A DNA stretch of 64,000 nucleotides from NCBI GenBank assembly GCA_027886185.1, contig WOAB01000040.1:6882001-6946000 (forward strand), written 5' to 3'. Source of the DNA: Rheum nobile. Its lineage: Eukaryota > Streptophyta > Magnoliopsida > Caryophyllales > Polygonaceae. Below are positions 11,291-22,763 of this stretch, in pieces (positions within the stretch are counted from its first letter, which is position 1; each line of letters opens with the position of its first letter). Below the pieces are notes generated by a model. The model was given only the letters and a program-made list of their open reading frames with translations, made no database searches and had not been told where the DNA came from. The translations under genes were made by a program, and so were the position numbers.

Positions 11291-13698
11291 AAAATTAAAC
11301 GTTAACGGCAAGATTCTCATTGAACGGTAAATTTTGGATATGACGCCTTGAACGAGATATTTAGAATATTTTTATCGTTTTTCTTTCTATATATACATAC
11401 TAGCTCATCTTCTCTCAATCATTATCATAAAAAATTCTCTAAATTTTCGTTCTTCATCATACGCATTCATCATGATTCATGAACCCTGCTGATAATGATT
11501 GTTCCGAAATTTTTTATTCGAATGAGGTAAATTTTCTATACTTATGCTATTATCAAAACAAAGTACTTAACATATCATAGATTCAAAAAACTGTATTCAT
11601 AATTATTGTTAAAATTAATTAGTTTGAACTTCAAAATTTGACCAAGTGTTGTTTAGTTCGTCGAGTCAAAATAAATCGTTTAAAGGTCTCACTGGACTTC
11701 ATTTGTAGCGACTTGGAGAAACAAAATCGCCATATCCATACTTGAATGGCATATTGGCATGTAATATGAAATGATTTATTTCATAATTTCTATTACTCAT
11801 TATAAGTTGTTTTTTTAATAATTTTATATACAATAAATACATGTATAACAATATGTGATGACTTAAAAAGGTGACAAATGCATGGGACATGGATGACGAA
11901 TACATAAACTCGTTTAGGCCAGAGTCATCCTTACTTGCGTCGGAATGTCGAACATCAACCTCATCGGGATACTCCATCTCCCGCTCATGTTGATTCTTCT
12001 CGGGTAAGTTAATTTTGTATTCTTGATATGGTGTTTTTTGTATCATTGTTTATTTATTATTTTATGTCACAGCGGCTGAATATATTTGTTGGGAGGATAC
12101 GAGAATTTATTGACTGTGGGTCTCCCGAGATATGAAGATGATTTACGAGCCCTTCTAGCCATTGGGACAAGTGATGATCCTCCTGTCGTTCCTCCGTCTA
12201 TTCGGACGTCTCAAACATAATAAGTTGGCCCAAGTAACCATTAGATTTAGAGTCATACATTTTGATGTATTTTGCCAAAACTTGGTGGCGTCTACCTAAC
12301 TCATTTTTTTGAGTTCCTGATGGAATTTCCCTTTTTGAGTTCATGATGGAATTTTTTGTATGTTTGGATTAGCGGGAGTATTTAGGACATATATATATCA
12401 AAGAATGACTTTATTGCACAGAGTTGGAGCAAGGTTTCAAAAAATGGTTTTATTGCACAAAATTGAAACAAAGTTGGGACTCCTTTGTAATAGATCAAAT
12501 ATGCGTTTTGGGTTTTGACAAATTTGAATGTTAATTTATGAAACTTTTTTGCTTTTCTTAGTATTTGATGATAATGATGATGGTTGGTTATCCAACATGC
12601 TGTGTTTTGAGTTTTCTATTCTATAAGTACATTCATCCCAACAAGTTCCCTTATTAGTGCAACTTACCTCTTTAGTTGCAACTCGGAACATGACTTCCTC
12701 AACCAGATGTTGAGCAGGGTCTCCATTAGAGTACAACGAACATGACTTCCTCACAGGGCATACGTTTCTACAACTTCAGATGAGAACTAATAAAAAAAAG
12801 TTTAATAAATGAATTTTAAGTGAATATGATATTATATAGTAATTTTTTTACTTTTGAAGGAGAGTGTTCACGGATTTGTGCTTTTAAAGGAGAGTGTTAT
12901 CTGCTTGAGAAACGGAACAAAGTAATGTTCCAATAATATAGTATATGGGCCGGCTCCACAAACCCACTCTTAGGTAGACATTGGGCTCCATTCCCATAAT
13001 ATAGGCCATATTGGATTGCAACCAGCAATCAAAATTTGACATTTAAGTCTCGCAGGGGCCTTGGCCTCGTTTTTCGACCAAAAATAAATAAATTGACATT
13101 TAAAAAAAAATAAGAATATTTTATTTACATGTGTTTTTATATGTTTCTTCATAAGCTTTAACTATTGTATTCTCCAGTACCTTCTCAGTTTAGTATCAAA
13201 CTAGTGTAATACATGTACTCGGTACGGGTGAACGAATTTAAGTAGTTTTAAGAGAACTATATCTTATTTATATTGTTTAAGAATTATATAAATGGAAGAT
13301 TGAAATAACAATAAATTTGTTGTTTAAAAACAATATGTTCAATATTTTATTGTTAATTATATAACTCGTATAAATATATTATATTTCATTCATACCTCAA
13401 TTGTTGTTAATTATATTGGTAAAGTGTTATCTACTCGCAAAATAACAAATGTGATACGTTTAATCAATAAAATGTGATACGTATCAATTTTGATGAAGGT
13501 TAAATATATAAAATTAATTTTCAATTTATTGACTACAAGGTATTAATTCATCAATGAGTCATTTACAAACTTATTTGGACAAAAAATATTGACTCCCTAA
13601 TGTATGTCGGCTTCATCTATACTATAATCTTTTCTCTCCTTTCCATATTGATGATGTTCATCATCAATCAAGTTGGACGAAACACGTTGTCGTAAATC
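11291..13698. other. Intergenic stretch with unrecognised coding-like pieces
   Basis: Two short exon-like segments read on the plus strand: one near 11483-11526 ends at a GT, and one near 11880-12005 reads DMDDEYINSFRPESSLL. They resemble the remnant of an old plant or transposon gene, but I do not recognise the family. 12471-13698 holds nothing I can support. Confidence 0.3.
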
Positions 13699-13713
13699 AA
13701 TATATATATATAA
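13699..13713. repeat. (TA)n tract 1
   Basis: Short TA microsatellite at the left border of the motif-array element that follows. It is the first of four such tracts (13699, 15203, 16737, 19970) separating consecutive elements. Confidence 0.85.
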
Positions 13714-15202
13714 GACGCGGTTCGGGTGCGAAAGGCTGTTAAAATACAAAATACGAAAGATCTTCAGCCGTCCACCGTGGCCAGATTTACGGCTGGGGAG
13801 CATAGGAAAAATACGCTTTATTGATTCAATTAAATATATACGCGCTATGGAGCGTGTCATTACACCCGCTTTATTATGTTTGCTTGCACTTTGTGTTTAT
13901 TTTCTTGCACTTTGTTTTGTTTTACTTGCACTTTTTTTCTTATATGCTTGCACTTTATGTTTTCATTGCACATTTGTTTATTCTGCTTGCACATTGTGTA
14001 TATTCGAATGCACCTTATGTTTACTTGCACTTTGTGTTTATTTTTTTGCACTTTATGTTTTCTGATTGCATTTTTGTTAATTAGTTTGCACATTGTGTAT
14101 ATTCGAATGCACCTTGTATTTATTCGCTTGCACTTTGTATTTTTTTGCTTGCACTTTTTTCTTATATGCTTGCACTTTATGTTTTCATTGAATATTTGTT
14201 TATTCTGCTTGTACATTGTGTATATTCGAATGCACATTGTATTTGCTTGCACTTTGTGTTTATTTTCTTGCACTTTGTGTTTATTTTCTTGCACTTTGTG
14301 TTGATTTGCTTGCACTTTTTTATTATATGCTTGCACTTTATGTTTTCTGATTGCACTTTTTTTCTTATATGCTTGCACTTTAGGTTCAAGAGATTAAATA
14401 ACAGAAAGTGCAAGCCAATAGGAAGAAAGTGCATGAGAATACGAAGTAAAGTGCAAGCAAGTGAACAGAAAGTGCATCAGAATAATGAATAAGTGCAAGG
14501 GAAATGACGAAAGTGCAAGCCAATAGGAAGAAAGTGTATGAAAATACAGAGTAAAGTGCAAACAAGTGAACAGAAAGTGTAAGCAAATATGAGATTAAAA
14601 AATATTTAAAATGCAAGCAAGCGAACATAAAGTGCATCAGAATAATGAATAAGTGCAAGCGAATAGAACGAAAGTGCAAGCTGTTAAATAGAAGTGCAAG
14701 CCAATAGGAAGAAAGTGCATGAGAATACGAAGTAAAGTGCAAGCAAAGTGAACAGAAAGTGCATCAGAATAATGAATAAGTGCAAGCGAAATGACGAAAG
14801 TGCTAGCCAATAGGAAGAAAGTGCATGGAAATACAGAGTAAAGTGCAGGAAAAGTGAACAGAAAGTGCAAGCAAATATGAGATTAAAAAATATTTAAAAT
14901 GCAAGCAAGCGAACAGAAAGTACATCAGAATAATGAATAAGTGCAAGCGAATAGAACGAAAGTGCAAGCTGTTAAACAAAAGTGCAAGTGGTTAAAGAGG
15001 AAGTGCAAATGAATAAAAAAAAGTGCAAAAAAAGAATTAGAAAAGCTGGAGCGAAAAAAAGAAGGCTGAAGCGAAAAACTGGAGCGAAAATAAAATAAAA
15101 TTAGAAAGCGCGTGTAACAATGCAAAAAACTGAAGCAAATCGGACGGTTAAAAAACTTTCGTATTTTGTACTTTAAGCCGCTTTCGCACCTGACACTTTT
15201 CC
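13714..15202. mobile_element. TA-flanked element A with TTGCACTTT motif array
   Basis: Imperfect terminal inverted repeats of about 65 bp share GGTGCGAAAG, TACAAAATACGAAAG and CCGTCC, just inside (TA)n tracts on both sides. The left half (13876-14385) holds about two dozen TTGCACTTT-like units. The right half (14405-15030) holds about two dozen copies of the reverse complement AAAGTGCAA, so the whole element is a giant imperfect inverted repeat. The right half also has a longer period: a phrase with GCCAATAGGAAGAAAGTG recurs at about 14414, 14519, 14700 and 14806. The long frames across it, rich in KHKVQ or in CLHF, are by-products of the repeats. Confidence 0.8.
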
Positions 15203-15225
15203 ATATATATATATATATATATATT
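15203..15225. repeat. (TA)n tract 2
   Basis: A single TA microsatellite shared by the right end of element A and the left end of element B. Confidence 0.9.
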
Positions 15226-16736
15226 TAGGTTCTGGTAAAACACTCTATTATAGTAAAACGGAAGTAGTATTATGAGCCTTTAGATCGGATTTTTTCAAGG
15301 GTGTGGATCTATTTTAAAAAAAGGTGTAAATGAGGTTGTAGGGTGAATTTCACTAGATAATATTTAGTAGAGATATTATAGGAATTTTCTCTCTCCAATC
15401 TTTTGATTAATTATATCTTCAATAATATTAGTTATATTTCCATAAAAGTACGATCTCTCTCCCAACTTAAAAAAAGCTTCTTGTTCTTCTGTATTATGAA
15501 TCTCAAGTTCTCTCCGTTGTTATTTCTACAAGAATTGGAATCGATTGAATCTACACCATTGATTTCTTTCGGATCAAAGAAACATATGCTCCGAAAGCTT
15601 ACCCTGAAACGATGTGATCCAGATTCAGATAAGCTTAGGAGTCTTCGCTCGAGTTCGAGTTCACGAGTGCCAATTGTAGATAAGGGCCACAAAGGTTCCA
15701 TGAAGGTTGTAGATATATCTATCAAGTTGCCAGAGAAGCAAGTTTAATCTTTTGCTCTTGCATGGCTTTGTTTTTGCTCAGTGTCGTTTGATTTGTTCAT
15801 GCTTTGGTAAATTGAAATTTGTGACTTAAGTTGATTTTGTGCAGTTTATGTTAGATCTGAAAGATCCCAAAGCTTTGAAAATTATGCAATGTAATGTATA
15901 ATGGAATGTTACTTGTGATGCCTTCAAAGGCTAATAATTGTTTGCGTTTTGACTCTTGTTAGGTATTTGATGTTGTGCCACTGAGCGAGCCTTCGTCCGG
16001 CGTAACAACGCCATTTCTTAACCGTCACTAATTGAAGCTTTGAAAAAAATCTAGTGATATTCACGATATTGGGTGATGATATTCACGATATACGGTGGTG
16101 ATATTCAAGATATTGTGTGATGATATTCGTATAAATAGGTGATGGTACTCATGTAACTGCGTGGTGATCGATATTCATGAATTAGGTGGTGATATTCACG
16201 TAATGGGATGTCGTGTCATGTAATTGAGTGTGATATTCATATTATCAAGTATTGATATTCATGTTTTAAGTGGTAATATTCATGTTATTGAGTGTGATAG
16301 GCATACAATTGGGTGTTGTGTCATATAGTTGATTGTGATATTCATATTACGAAGTGTTGATATTCATGTTTTAAGTGTTGATATTCATATCCTTAAGAAA
16401 TTAAAATATTCACATAATAAACAGAGATATTCATACAAACTTGGACGTCAATAAACAATGACATAAACAATAAGACCGAAATTAAATATCTGCGAAATTC
16501 TCTCATAAAATAACATAATTATCTCTCATAAGATCCTTTCTTTTTTAATTTTAATAAATCAATAATCACATCCTTAAGTTTAGGAAATTTGATCCCACAA
16601 TAATGATTCCATGTGATTCATCCCATACACCTCTATTTCAACTCTAAATCTGACCATTGATTTTTTCTCATCTGACGCTCCTTATTAGTACTTTCGTTTT
16701 ATCATAAAACTCGTTTTACTCGAACCAACCTCATCT
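15226..16736. mobile_element. TA-flanked element B with GATATTCAT motif array and coding-like cargo
   Basis: The ends are related inverted repeats. The left reads GGTAAAACACTCTATTATAG followed by TAAAACGGAAGTAGTA; the inverted right end has GAGTAAAACGAGTTTTATG and AAAACGAAAGTACTA. About 14 GATATTCA units lie at 16053-16440, nearly all forward. An exon-like segment at 15490-15747 (plus-strand reading MNLKFSPLLFLQELES, ending LPEKQV) looks like captured host sequence, but I do not recognise the gene. No transposase is seen. Confidence 0.7.
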
Positions 16737-16750
16737 TATATATATATATA
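16737..16750. repeat. (TA)n tract 3
   Basis: TA microsatellite shared between the right end of element B and the left end of element C. Confidence 0.9.
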
Positions 16751-17870
16751 GAACACTCCGGTAAAACGAGAGTTATGGTAAAATGAAAGTACTAATCTGG
16801 AGCGTTGGATTGATGGTGATGGATGGTTGGATGAATAGGTTATATAATAGATATGGTAGGGGTGTAATTATCAAATCTAACCTAATATGGCAATTAATCA
16901 AATTTTAATTAACAAAAAAAATTAAATGGGTTGTTACAGGAGAGAGAAAGAGAAGATTATTCTCTTTCATATTCGTCTTCAACGTACAGTCATTCCTTCC
17001 TCCATTGATGATATTCTTCAACGTACAACCATTCCTTCGCAATTTTATAGATATTCATACAGCCAGTAATCGATATTCATTCAAAATGTTTTGATTTCAT
17101 GTAATTTTGAAATCGATATTCATATAAGCAATATTCGATATTCATGAAAATAGTGTCGATATTCATATTTTAATCCGCGTATGATGATTATCGGTTATAT
17201 GAATTAGGCGATATTCATACAAACTGTACTGATATTCGTGTGTTAATTTCAAGCTTTTGGAAACGATTCATGATCTTCGAAACTTTGTGTTTGTATATGG
17301 TGAATATCGCAAATCCAATTTTGAATATCGACTACTCAACGCATGAAACCTACATCCAACATGAATATGAACAACATTATAGTGAATATCACATCATATA
17401 ATTTGAATATCAACTACTCAATAAATGACACTTAAATCCAACATGAATATCAAAAGAATGTGTATGAATATCACAATAAATAATTTGAATATCACATATA
17501 AAAACGTGAATATCAACAATAAATAACTCATACAACACCATCAACAAGAAGAATCTGAATCCACGTGAATATCAACATTACTATAATGAATAACACCACA
17601 GAGAAACTGAATATCATACATACAATATCTAAATCATAAATATCAAAACACATAAATTATAACACTGTGAATAACAACACTGTTAACATGAATATCAATG
17701 ATAAATAACTCATACAACACCATTAACAAGTAGAATCTGAATCCACGTGAATATCACATTATTATAATGAATAACACCACACAGAAACTGAATATCATAT
17801 ATACAATATCAAAACAAATAAATTGTAACACTGTGAATAACAATACTGTTAACATGAATAACAATACAGA
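16751..17870. mobile_element. TA-flanked element C with convergent GATATTCAT / ATGAATATC arrays
   Basis: The left end GGTAAAACGAGAGTTATGG followed by TAAAATGAAAGTACTAA is close to both ends of element B, so C belongs to the same family. GATATTCAT units run forward at 17045-17260, then their reverse complement GAATATC runs at 17270-17865. Two similar stretches containing CATACAACACCATCAACAAG (17531) and CATACAACACCATTAACAAG (17711) show a further 180 bp duplication. No matching right terminus is found before the GC-rich block that follows. Confidence 0.65.
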
Positions 17871-18290
17871 TATGAGCGGAAACGGCTGTAGACGTGGAGG
17901 GGCTTGGAGGCCAAGCCGGGGAGTCTGAAACGTCGTAGATCGGGGCGGGAAAGGGTTCGGATAGGCTCAGATCTGGGTTCGGGTAGATCGGGACAGTGGG
18001 CAAGGGTTCGGCTAGGCTCAGATCTGGGTTCGATCTGGTAGATCGGGGCAGGTTTGGCCTTCCGGCAGCCACGAGCACCGAGAACACGTGATATGATCAA
18101 GGATCGAGGGGCTCTCGGTGCAAGGAATTGCTCTTCAACTTCTGCAAGAATTGACAGCAACGTTCCATAAATCCAGCATGACTTCAACTGGCTCGTTCTC
18201 TTTCGTCTGGACTCGTAATTGGATGATTCCAACTCCCAGAGTTAGATCTGGAAGTCTAATTTCGTCCCTCAAAATTTGAGAATTTTCTGA
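17871..18290 (-). other. GC-rich coding-like insert, probably captured sequence
   Basis: A sharp rise in GC content inside an AT-rich element. The minus strand is open over 17849-18232 and reads proline- and serine-rich protein with repeated PRSEP units, because the DNA has two copies of GGCTCAGATCTGGGTTCG. It resembles neither end of the surrounding element and I do not recognise a family. It could equally be a chance open frame in a GC-rich fragment. Confidence 0.35.
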
Positions 18291-19969
18291 GTCTTGAATA
18301 AAAAGATATAGCGTTTTAACTGAGAGGTCACTGAGATTTTCGGGAAGAAATTCAGCGACATGAGTTTATGGATGAATGACGTGAAGATAGGGATGAATTG
18401 ATAGAGGGATATGCACCTAACACGTAATTAAAAAAGTTGAACAATTCCTTATTAAATTTGAACAATTGTATGTTAAAAGTTGAACAATAGTTTTTGAACA
18501 ATATATAAAGTTTAACAGTTATACCAAAAAAGTTAAACAATTGTATCTTAAAGTTGAACAATTTCATTTTTATGGTTAGACGACTGTTTCAGTAAGCAAA
18601 TTTTATTTTTATTTTTTTTTGGGCAAATTTTTTTCTTCCTTTTTTTCCCCTTGTTTTTCTACACGTTTTTATCATAAAATTATAATTAAAAAAGTTGAAC
18701 AATTCCTTATTAAATTTGGACAATTGTATGTTAAAAGTTGAACAATATTTTTTGAACAATATATAAAGTTGAACAATTGTACGAACAAAGTTGAACAATT
18801 GTATCTTAAAGTTGAACAATTTCATTTTTATGGTTAGACTGTTTCACTAAGCAAATTTTAGTTTTTTTTTGGGGAATTTTTTTTCTTGTTTTTCTACACG
18901 TTTTTATCATAAAATTATAATTAAAAAAGTTGAACAATTCCCTATTAAATTTGAACAATTGTATGTTAAAAGTTGAACAATGTTTTCTGAACAATATATA
19001 AAGTTTAACAATTATACCAAAAAAGTTGAACAATTGTATCTTAAAGTTGAACAATTTTATTTTTATAATTACACATCTGTTTTGACTAAGCAATGGTTAG
19101 TTTTGTTTTTTTGTTTTTTTGGCCAATTGTTTTTCAAGATAAAACATTTTAAATTTTTTTTTGTTTCCTTACATGCTTTCCTCATAAAATTGTTTCTAAA
19201 AATTGAAAAATTCTCTGTTAAATTGAACAATTGTATCATACAAGTTGAACAACTTTTTTAACAATATATAAAGTTGAACAACTGAACCAGAAAAGTTGAA
19301 CAATTTAAATTACATGAAAATTCAAACTTATAACAAAAGATAGATTGGACAATACTTCATTAAAATTTTAACAATTGTCAAATAAACTTGACGTTTTGTT
19401 TATAATGTAATATAAACATAATACAACTAAAAAATGTTCAAAACATAGACCCTAAATCCTAAATGTGTAGGAAAATAAAAATAGAAAAACGACAAAAATA
19501 GCCATACACAACTAAAAAATTATTTAAAAAATAAAATTGTTCAACATTAAGAGACAATTGTTCAAATTTATATACATAGCGAACACAGTTGTCGAACTAT
19601 AAAAATGAAATTATTCAACTTTAAGATACAATAGTTCAACTTTAATATTGTTCGAATTTTAATTGTGCAACTTTAAACATACAATTGTTCAACTTTAAGA
19701 ACTAATTGTTCAATTCTTTTCATACAAATTTTATAATGAAAACGTGTATAAAAAAAAACTTTTAAAAAAAAAAAAAAAATCTGGTCATTGACCGGTCAAC
19801 GTTAACCGTTGACTGGTCAATGTTGACTGATCAACGTTGATCGTTGACCGGTCAACGCTGACCATTGACCGGGATTGAGTGTGGTAGGATGTATGGTAAT
19901 ATTAAAATGAATGGCCTAGAATGCTCCTCACGTTTCACCCTAAGGGTGCTCCTCACATGAAGTTAATCC
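18291..19969. mobile_element. Motif-array block F (GTTGAACAATT), right part of the TA-flanked chain
   Basis: Dense GTTGAACAATT units run at 18433-19310 and the reverse complement AATTGTTCAAC at 19545-19725. A unit of about 240 bp starting AATTAAAAAAGTTGAACAA repeats at about 18426, 18686 and 18920. The block ends, just before a TA tract, in a terminus whose inverse contains GGGTGAAACGTGAGGAGC, weakly like the ends of B and C. It is either the distal half of element C or a separate element that lost its left end. Confidence 0.65.
19783..19880. repeat. GGTCAACGTTGACC palindrome array
   Basis: Six or more overlapping units of GGTCAACG and its inverse CGTTGACC in 100 bp, including the self-complementary GACCGGTC. 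It lies near the right end of block F and is unlike the GTTGAACAATT motif next to it. Confidence 0.8.
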
Positions 19970-20000
19970 TATATATATATATATAGAGAGAGAGAGAGAT
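19970..20000. repeat. (TA)n-(GA)n tract 4
   Basis: A TA microsatellite followed by GA repeats, closing the chain of TA-flanked elements. Confidence 0.85.
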
Positions 20001-20028
20001 AATGCAATGCAATTTGCTTCAATATTCA

Positions 20029-20094
20029 AATTTTAATTAATGAGTATAATTCATACTATTTATCTAGTATGAATTATACTCATTAATTAAAATT
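20029..20094. repeat. Perfect 30 bp hairpin with 6-base loop
   Basis: The arms at 20029-20058 and 20065-20094 are exact reverse complements, separated by TTTATC. There is no coding region nearby. It may be a tiny fold-back element or the remnant of a MITE. Confidence 0.9.
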
Positions 20095-20179
20095 AAAATA
20101 ACTTTATAGAAAGACAAAAAAAAAACAATTTTAAAACATCCTTAATACCTAAAAGCATGAGTTGGATTTCCATTAAAAA

Positions 20180-20272
20180 ACAATATATCTATCTATATAT
20201 ATATATATATATAGCCTCAACAACCCCCTAAAAACATTCTCATGGCTCTAAAGATGAGAGCTTTAATATATA
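20180..20272 (-). mobile_element. Truncated 5' terminus of a second Helitron
   Basis: The stretch 20234-20272 resembles the 5' terminal region of the large Helitron at 28687-28727: both have ATGGCT, TAAA and CTTTAATATATA in the same order. It lies in the same orientation, directly against the 3' end of that Helitron. A (TA)n tract at 20190-20212 precedes it. Confidence 0.6.
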
Positions 20273-20469
20273 CTAGTTTAAGACCCGTGTCGTGCACGGG
20301 AAATCAAAAATATATTATATATAATTGAAATATTTTGAATAATGAAACTCATCTATTGACCCCCTAAGAAACCAAATGCGTCTTTGAAATCAAAAATTAA
20401 GCCACAATGCCTGAATCTTTGGATTGTGGATTAGATCAGGAGTCCATCATATTATGGAAGACCTCCTTA

Positions 20470-20916
20470 TAGGGGTGTTCATCCGGTTCGGACCGGATTT
20501 TTGGGATATGTTGGACCGGACCGGACCGGATAGGTCCGGTCCGGTCTAAATCCGGTCCGGTCCGGTCTAAGACCGGATTGGACCAGATTTAATTTAAAAA
20601 AATAAAAAAATTAAAATCTTATACAAAATCTATAAAAAATATCAATAAAACATATATACTCCTAACTTATTAAATTTAAAAAAATATCTATAAATAAATA
20701 CATATAAATCTCTAAAAAAACATATAAAACATATAAATTACAAAAAATATATTTTTTTTTAAAATTCCGGTCCGGACCGGATTTATTCCGGGTTTGGACT
20801 GGACCGGACCGGATTAAGGGGAAATGGTGGATCGGAGACCGGACCGGAATTTTACCGGTCCGGTCATTTCCGGTCCGAAAATCCGGTCTGGTCCGGTCCG
20901 GTCATGAACACCCCTA
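20470..20916. mobile_element. hAT-type MITE with GGTCCGGACCGG array, inside the helicase exon
   Basis: Terminal repeats TAGGGGTGTTCAT and ATGAACACCCCTA are bounded by perfect 8 bp duplications CCTCCTTA at 20462-20469 and 20917-20924. Both ends are packed with GGTCCGG and CCGGACC around an AT-rich core. The insertion falls just before the last seven codons of the helicase, so the frame now runs on into the MITE. Confidence 0.95.
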
Positions 20917-22763
20917 CCTCCTTATACACCACATTCATTGTCCTATTTGATGTACAATTATTCTTATCACAAATCAAAACAATCAACCCCTCTCTGCTTG
21001 TGACCCTTGAAAATGCAACATAAAGTTGTGTGTGTGCAAATATTGGTCTTGGAAGAAACAAACCAACTCGAGAAAGAGACTGTTCGTGGCTTTTGTTGAT
21101 TGTCATGGAAAAACAAACGATGAGAGAAAATTGCCTGCGTCTCAACTTAAAAGGCAGCGTGACATCTGATGGAGTGAGCGTCAAGCGAGGAATGATAACC
21201 CTGAATCCAATATTTGTACCAGAAATTATCTCAGCCTCAATGGTGTGAGTCATTGACCTGGTGACAACTAATCTAATGCCATTGCATAATCCGGAAGATT
21301 GATCTATATTACGGAGTAGCATCACAGGTACACCCACCTTAAGCTTAAGACAATGATTCAGAATGCCAGATAGCCTGATAGAATTTAGATACTCAACTGA
21401 ATATAGATCTTCATCACCATGGTTGTTTTCATCAATCTTGCATATACTATCAGAGCTGAAATAGACCTTCTCTTCTCCCGGCAGTAATGACATAATATGA
21501 TCATTCACTTTCTCTACGACTTCATGTGTAGGGGCAAAGATGGTTCTTTCCTCAAAATACTTTGCATCTGATAGTCTATCGGCAATGGAAGGATAAATTG
21601 CTTCAACTATTGATGCAATCGGATCAGATGTCTCTTTAATCAGCAAATCATCCGGTATTTCTATGCTTGTTTCTCCATCATTAGGCTCTCCTATGGTACC
21701 ATCTCCTACACTCAGAATCCATTCTGAAAATTTCCTGAGCTGTTCTAAATCGGATTCTGTATGCCCACCCTGAAGCCTCATATTCTTTGTCAAGCGAAGC
21801 ACTCTACAATATGTCCACAAGTATGACGAATTAAGGGTGGCTGAAACAATATCTTGTCTTGTACCTTTTGAAATCACCGGTAAGATCTGTCTAAAATCTC
21901 CACCAAACACAACCACTTTACCACCAAAAGGCAGTTGTAAACTTCAAGGATTAGAGTGTGGAAGGACATCTCTCAAACTCCAATCTAATGCCTCAAAGCA
22001 ATATTTGTTCGTCATAGGAGCTTCATCCCATATAATAAGCTTCGTCTTAGCTAAAAGTTCAGCCAATTGTGTGCCTGAAAGATCATTAATTGTGACATTA
22101 AAAAGTGTATTATAAGCTTTGCCTTAGCTAAAATCTATATAAATCTAATCATACTCAGCATATCGAGGACAAAAAAAGGATCATTCTCAAGATATGGATT
22201 TGAAATATGAATCATATCATCAAAATATTTCATTAAGAAGAGCATGGTTATGTCGAACGTACCTGGTCTGATTTCACACATCGAGTCCTCATATATATTA
22301 ATTGGTATAGCAAACCTCGAATGAGCTGTTCTTCCTCCTGGAATTAGAAGAGAAGCAATTCCATTTGAAGCAACAGTAAGAATAATATCTCCTTTACATC
22401 GTATTGCAGCAGAAAGTGATCTCCAAATGAATGTTTTACCAGTACCACCATTTCCATATAAAAAGAAGACACCTCCTTGACCTCTTGCTACAGCATCCAT
22501 GATTTCATCATATACTCCTCTTTGTTCATCGGTGAAGGTAGAAATAAGTCTCATATTTTCTCGTTGTAGTTCTTCTCTATCATAACACAGTTCATCTTGT
22601 ATGAGCTTGTTCAAACCTTCAGCTATCATTATGTCATCAGGAATAGGCATTGACAGATACCTATGGAGACTACTACCATTACGCTGTAACAATTTATCAA
22701 TCTTCGCAAGTGTATAATTTTTCAATTGTTCATCGCTCAACTGTAAATCTGTAAACATAAACA

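Noticed and set aside
13860..14492. Long open frames on both strands rich in KHKVQ or CLHF repeats
   Set aside because: They translate the TTGCACTTT array in different frames. Frames stay open because the motif lacks stops, and no conserved protein family is recognisable.
13876..15030. Possible CRISPR-like array
   Set aside because: The repeated unit is only about 9 bp, the spacing is irregular, the orientation flips half way, and this is a plant nuclear region.
17849..18232. Possible host gene on the minus strand
   Set aside because: No recognisable family, internal repeats and no clear exon structure. Listed only as a GC-rich insert.
21030..21248. Plus-strand open frame within the helicase region
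   Set aside because: Antisense shadow of the helicase exon.
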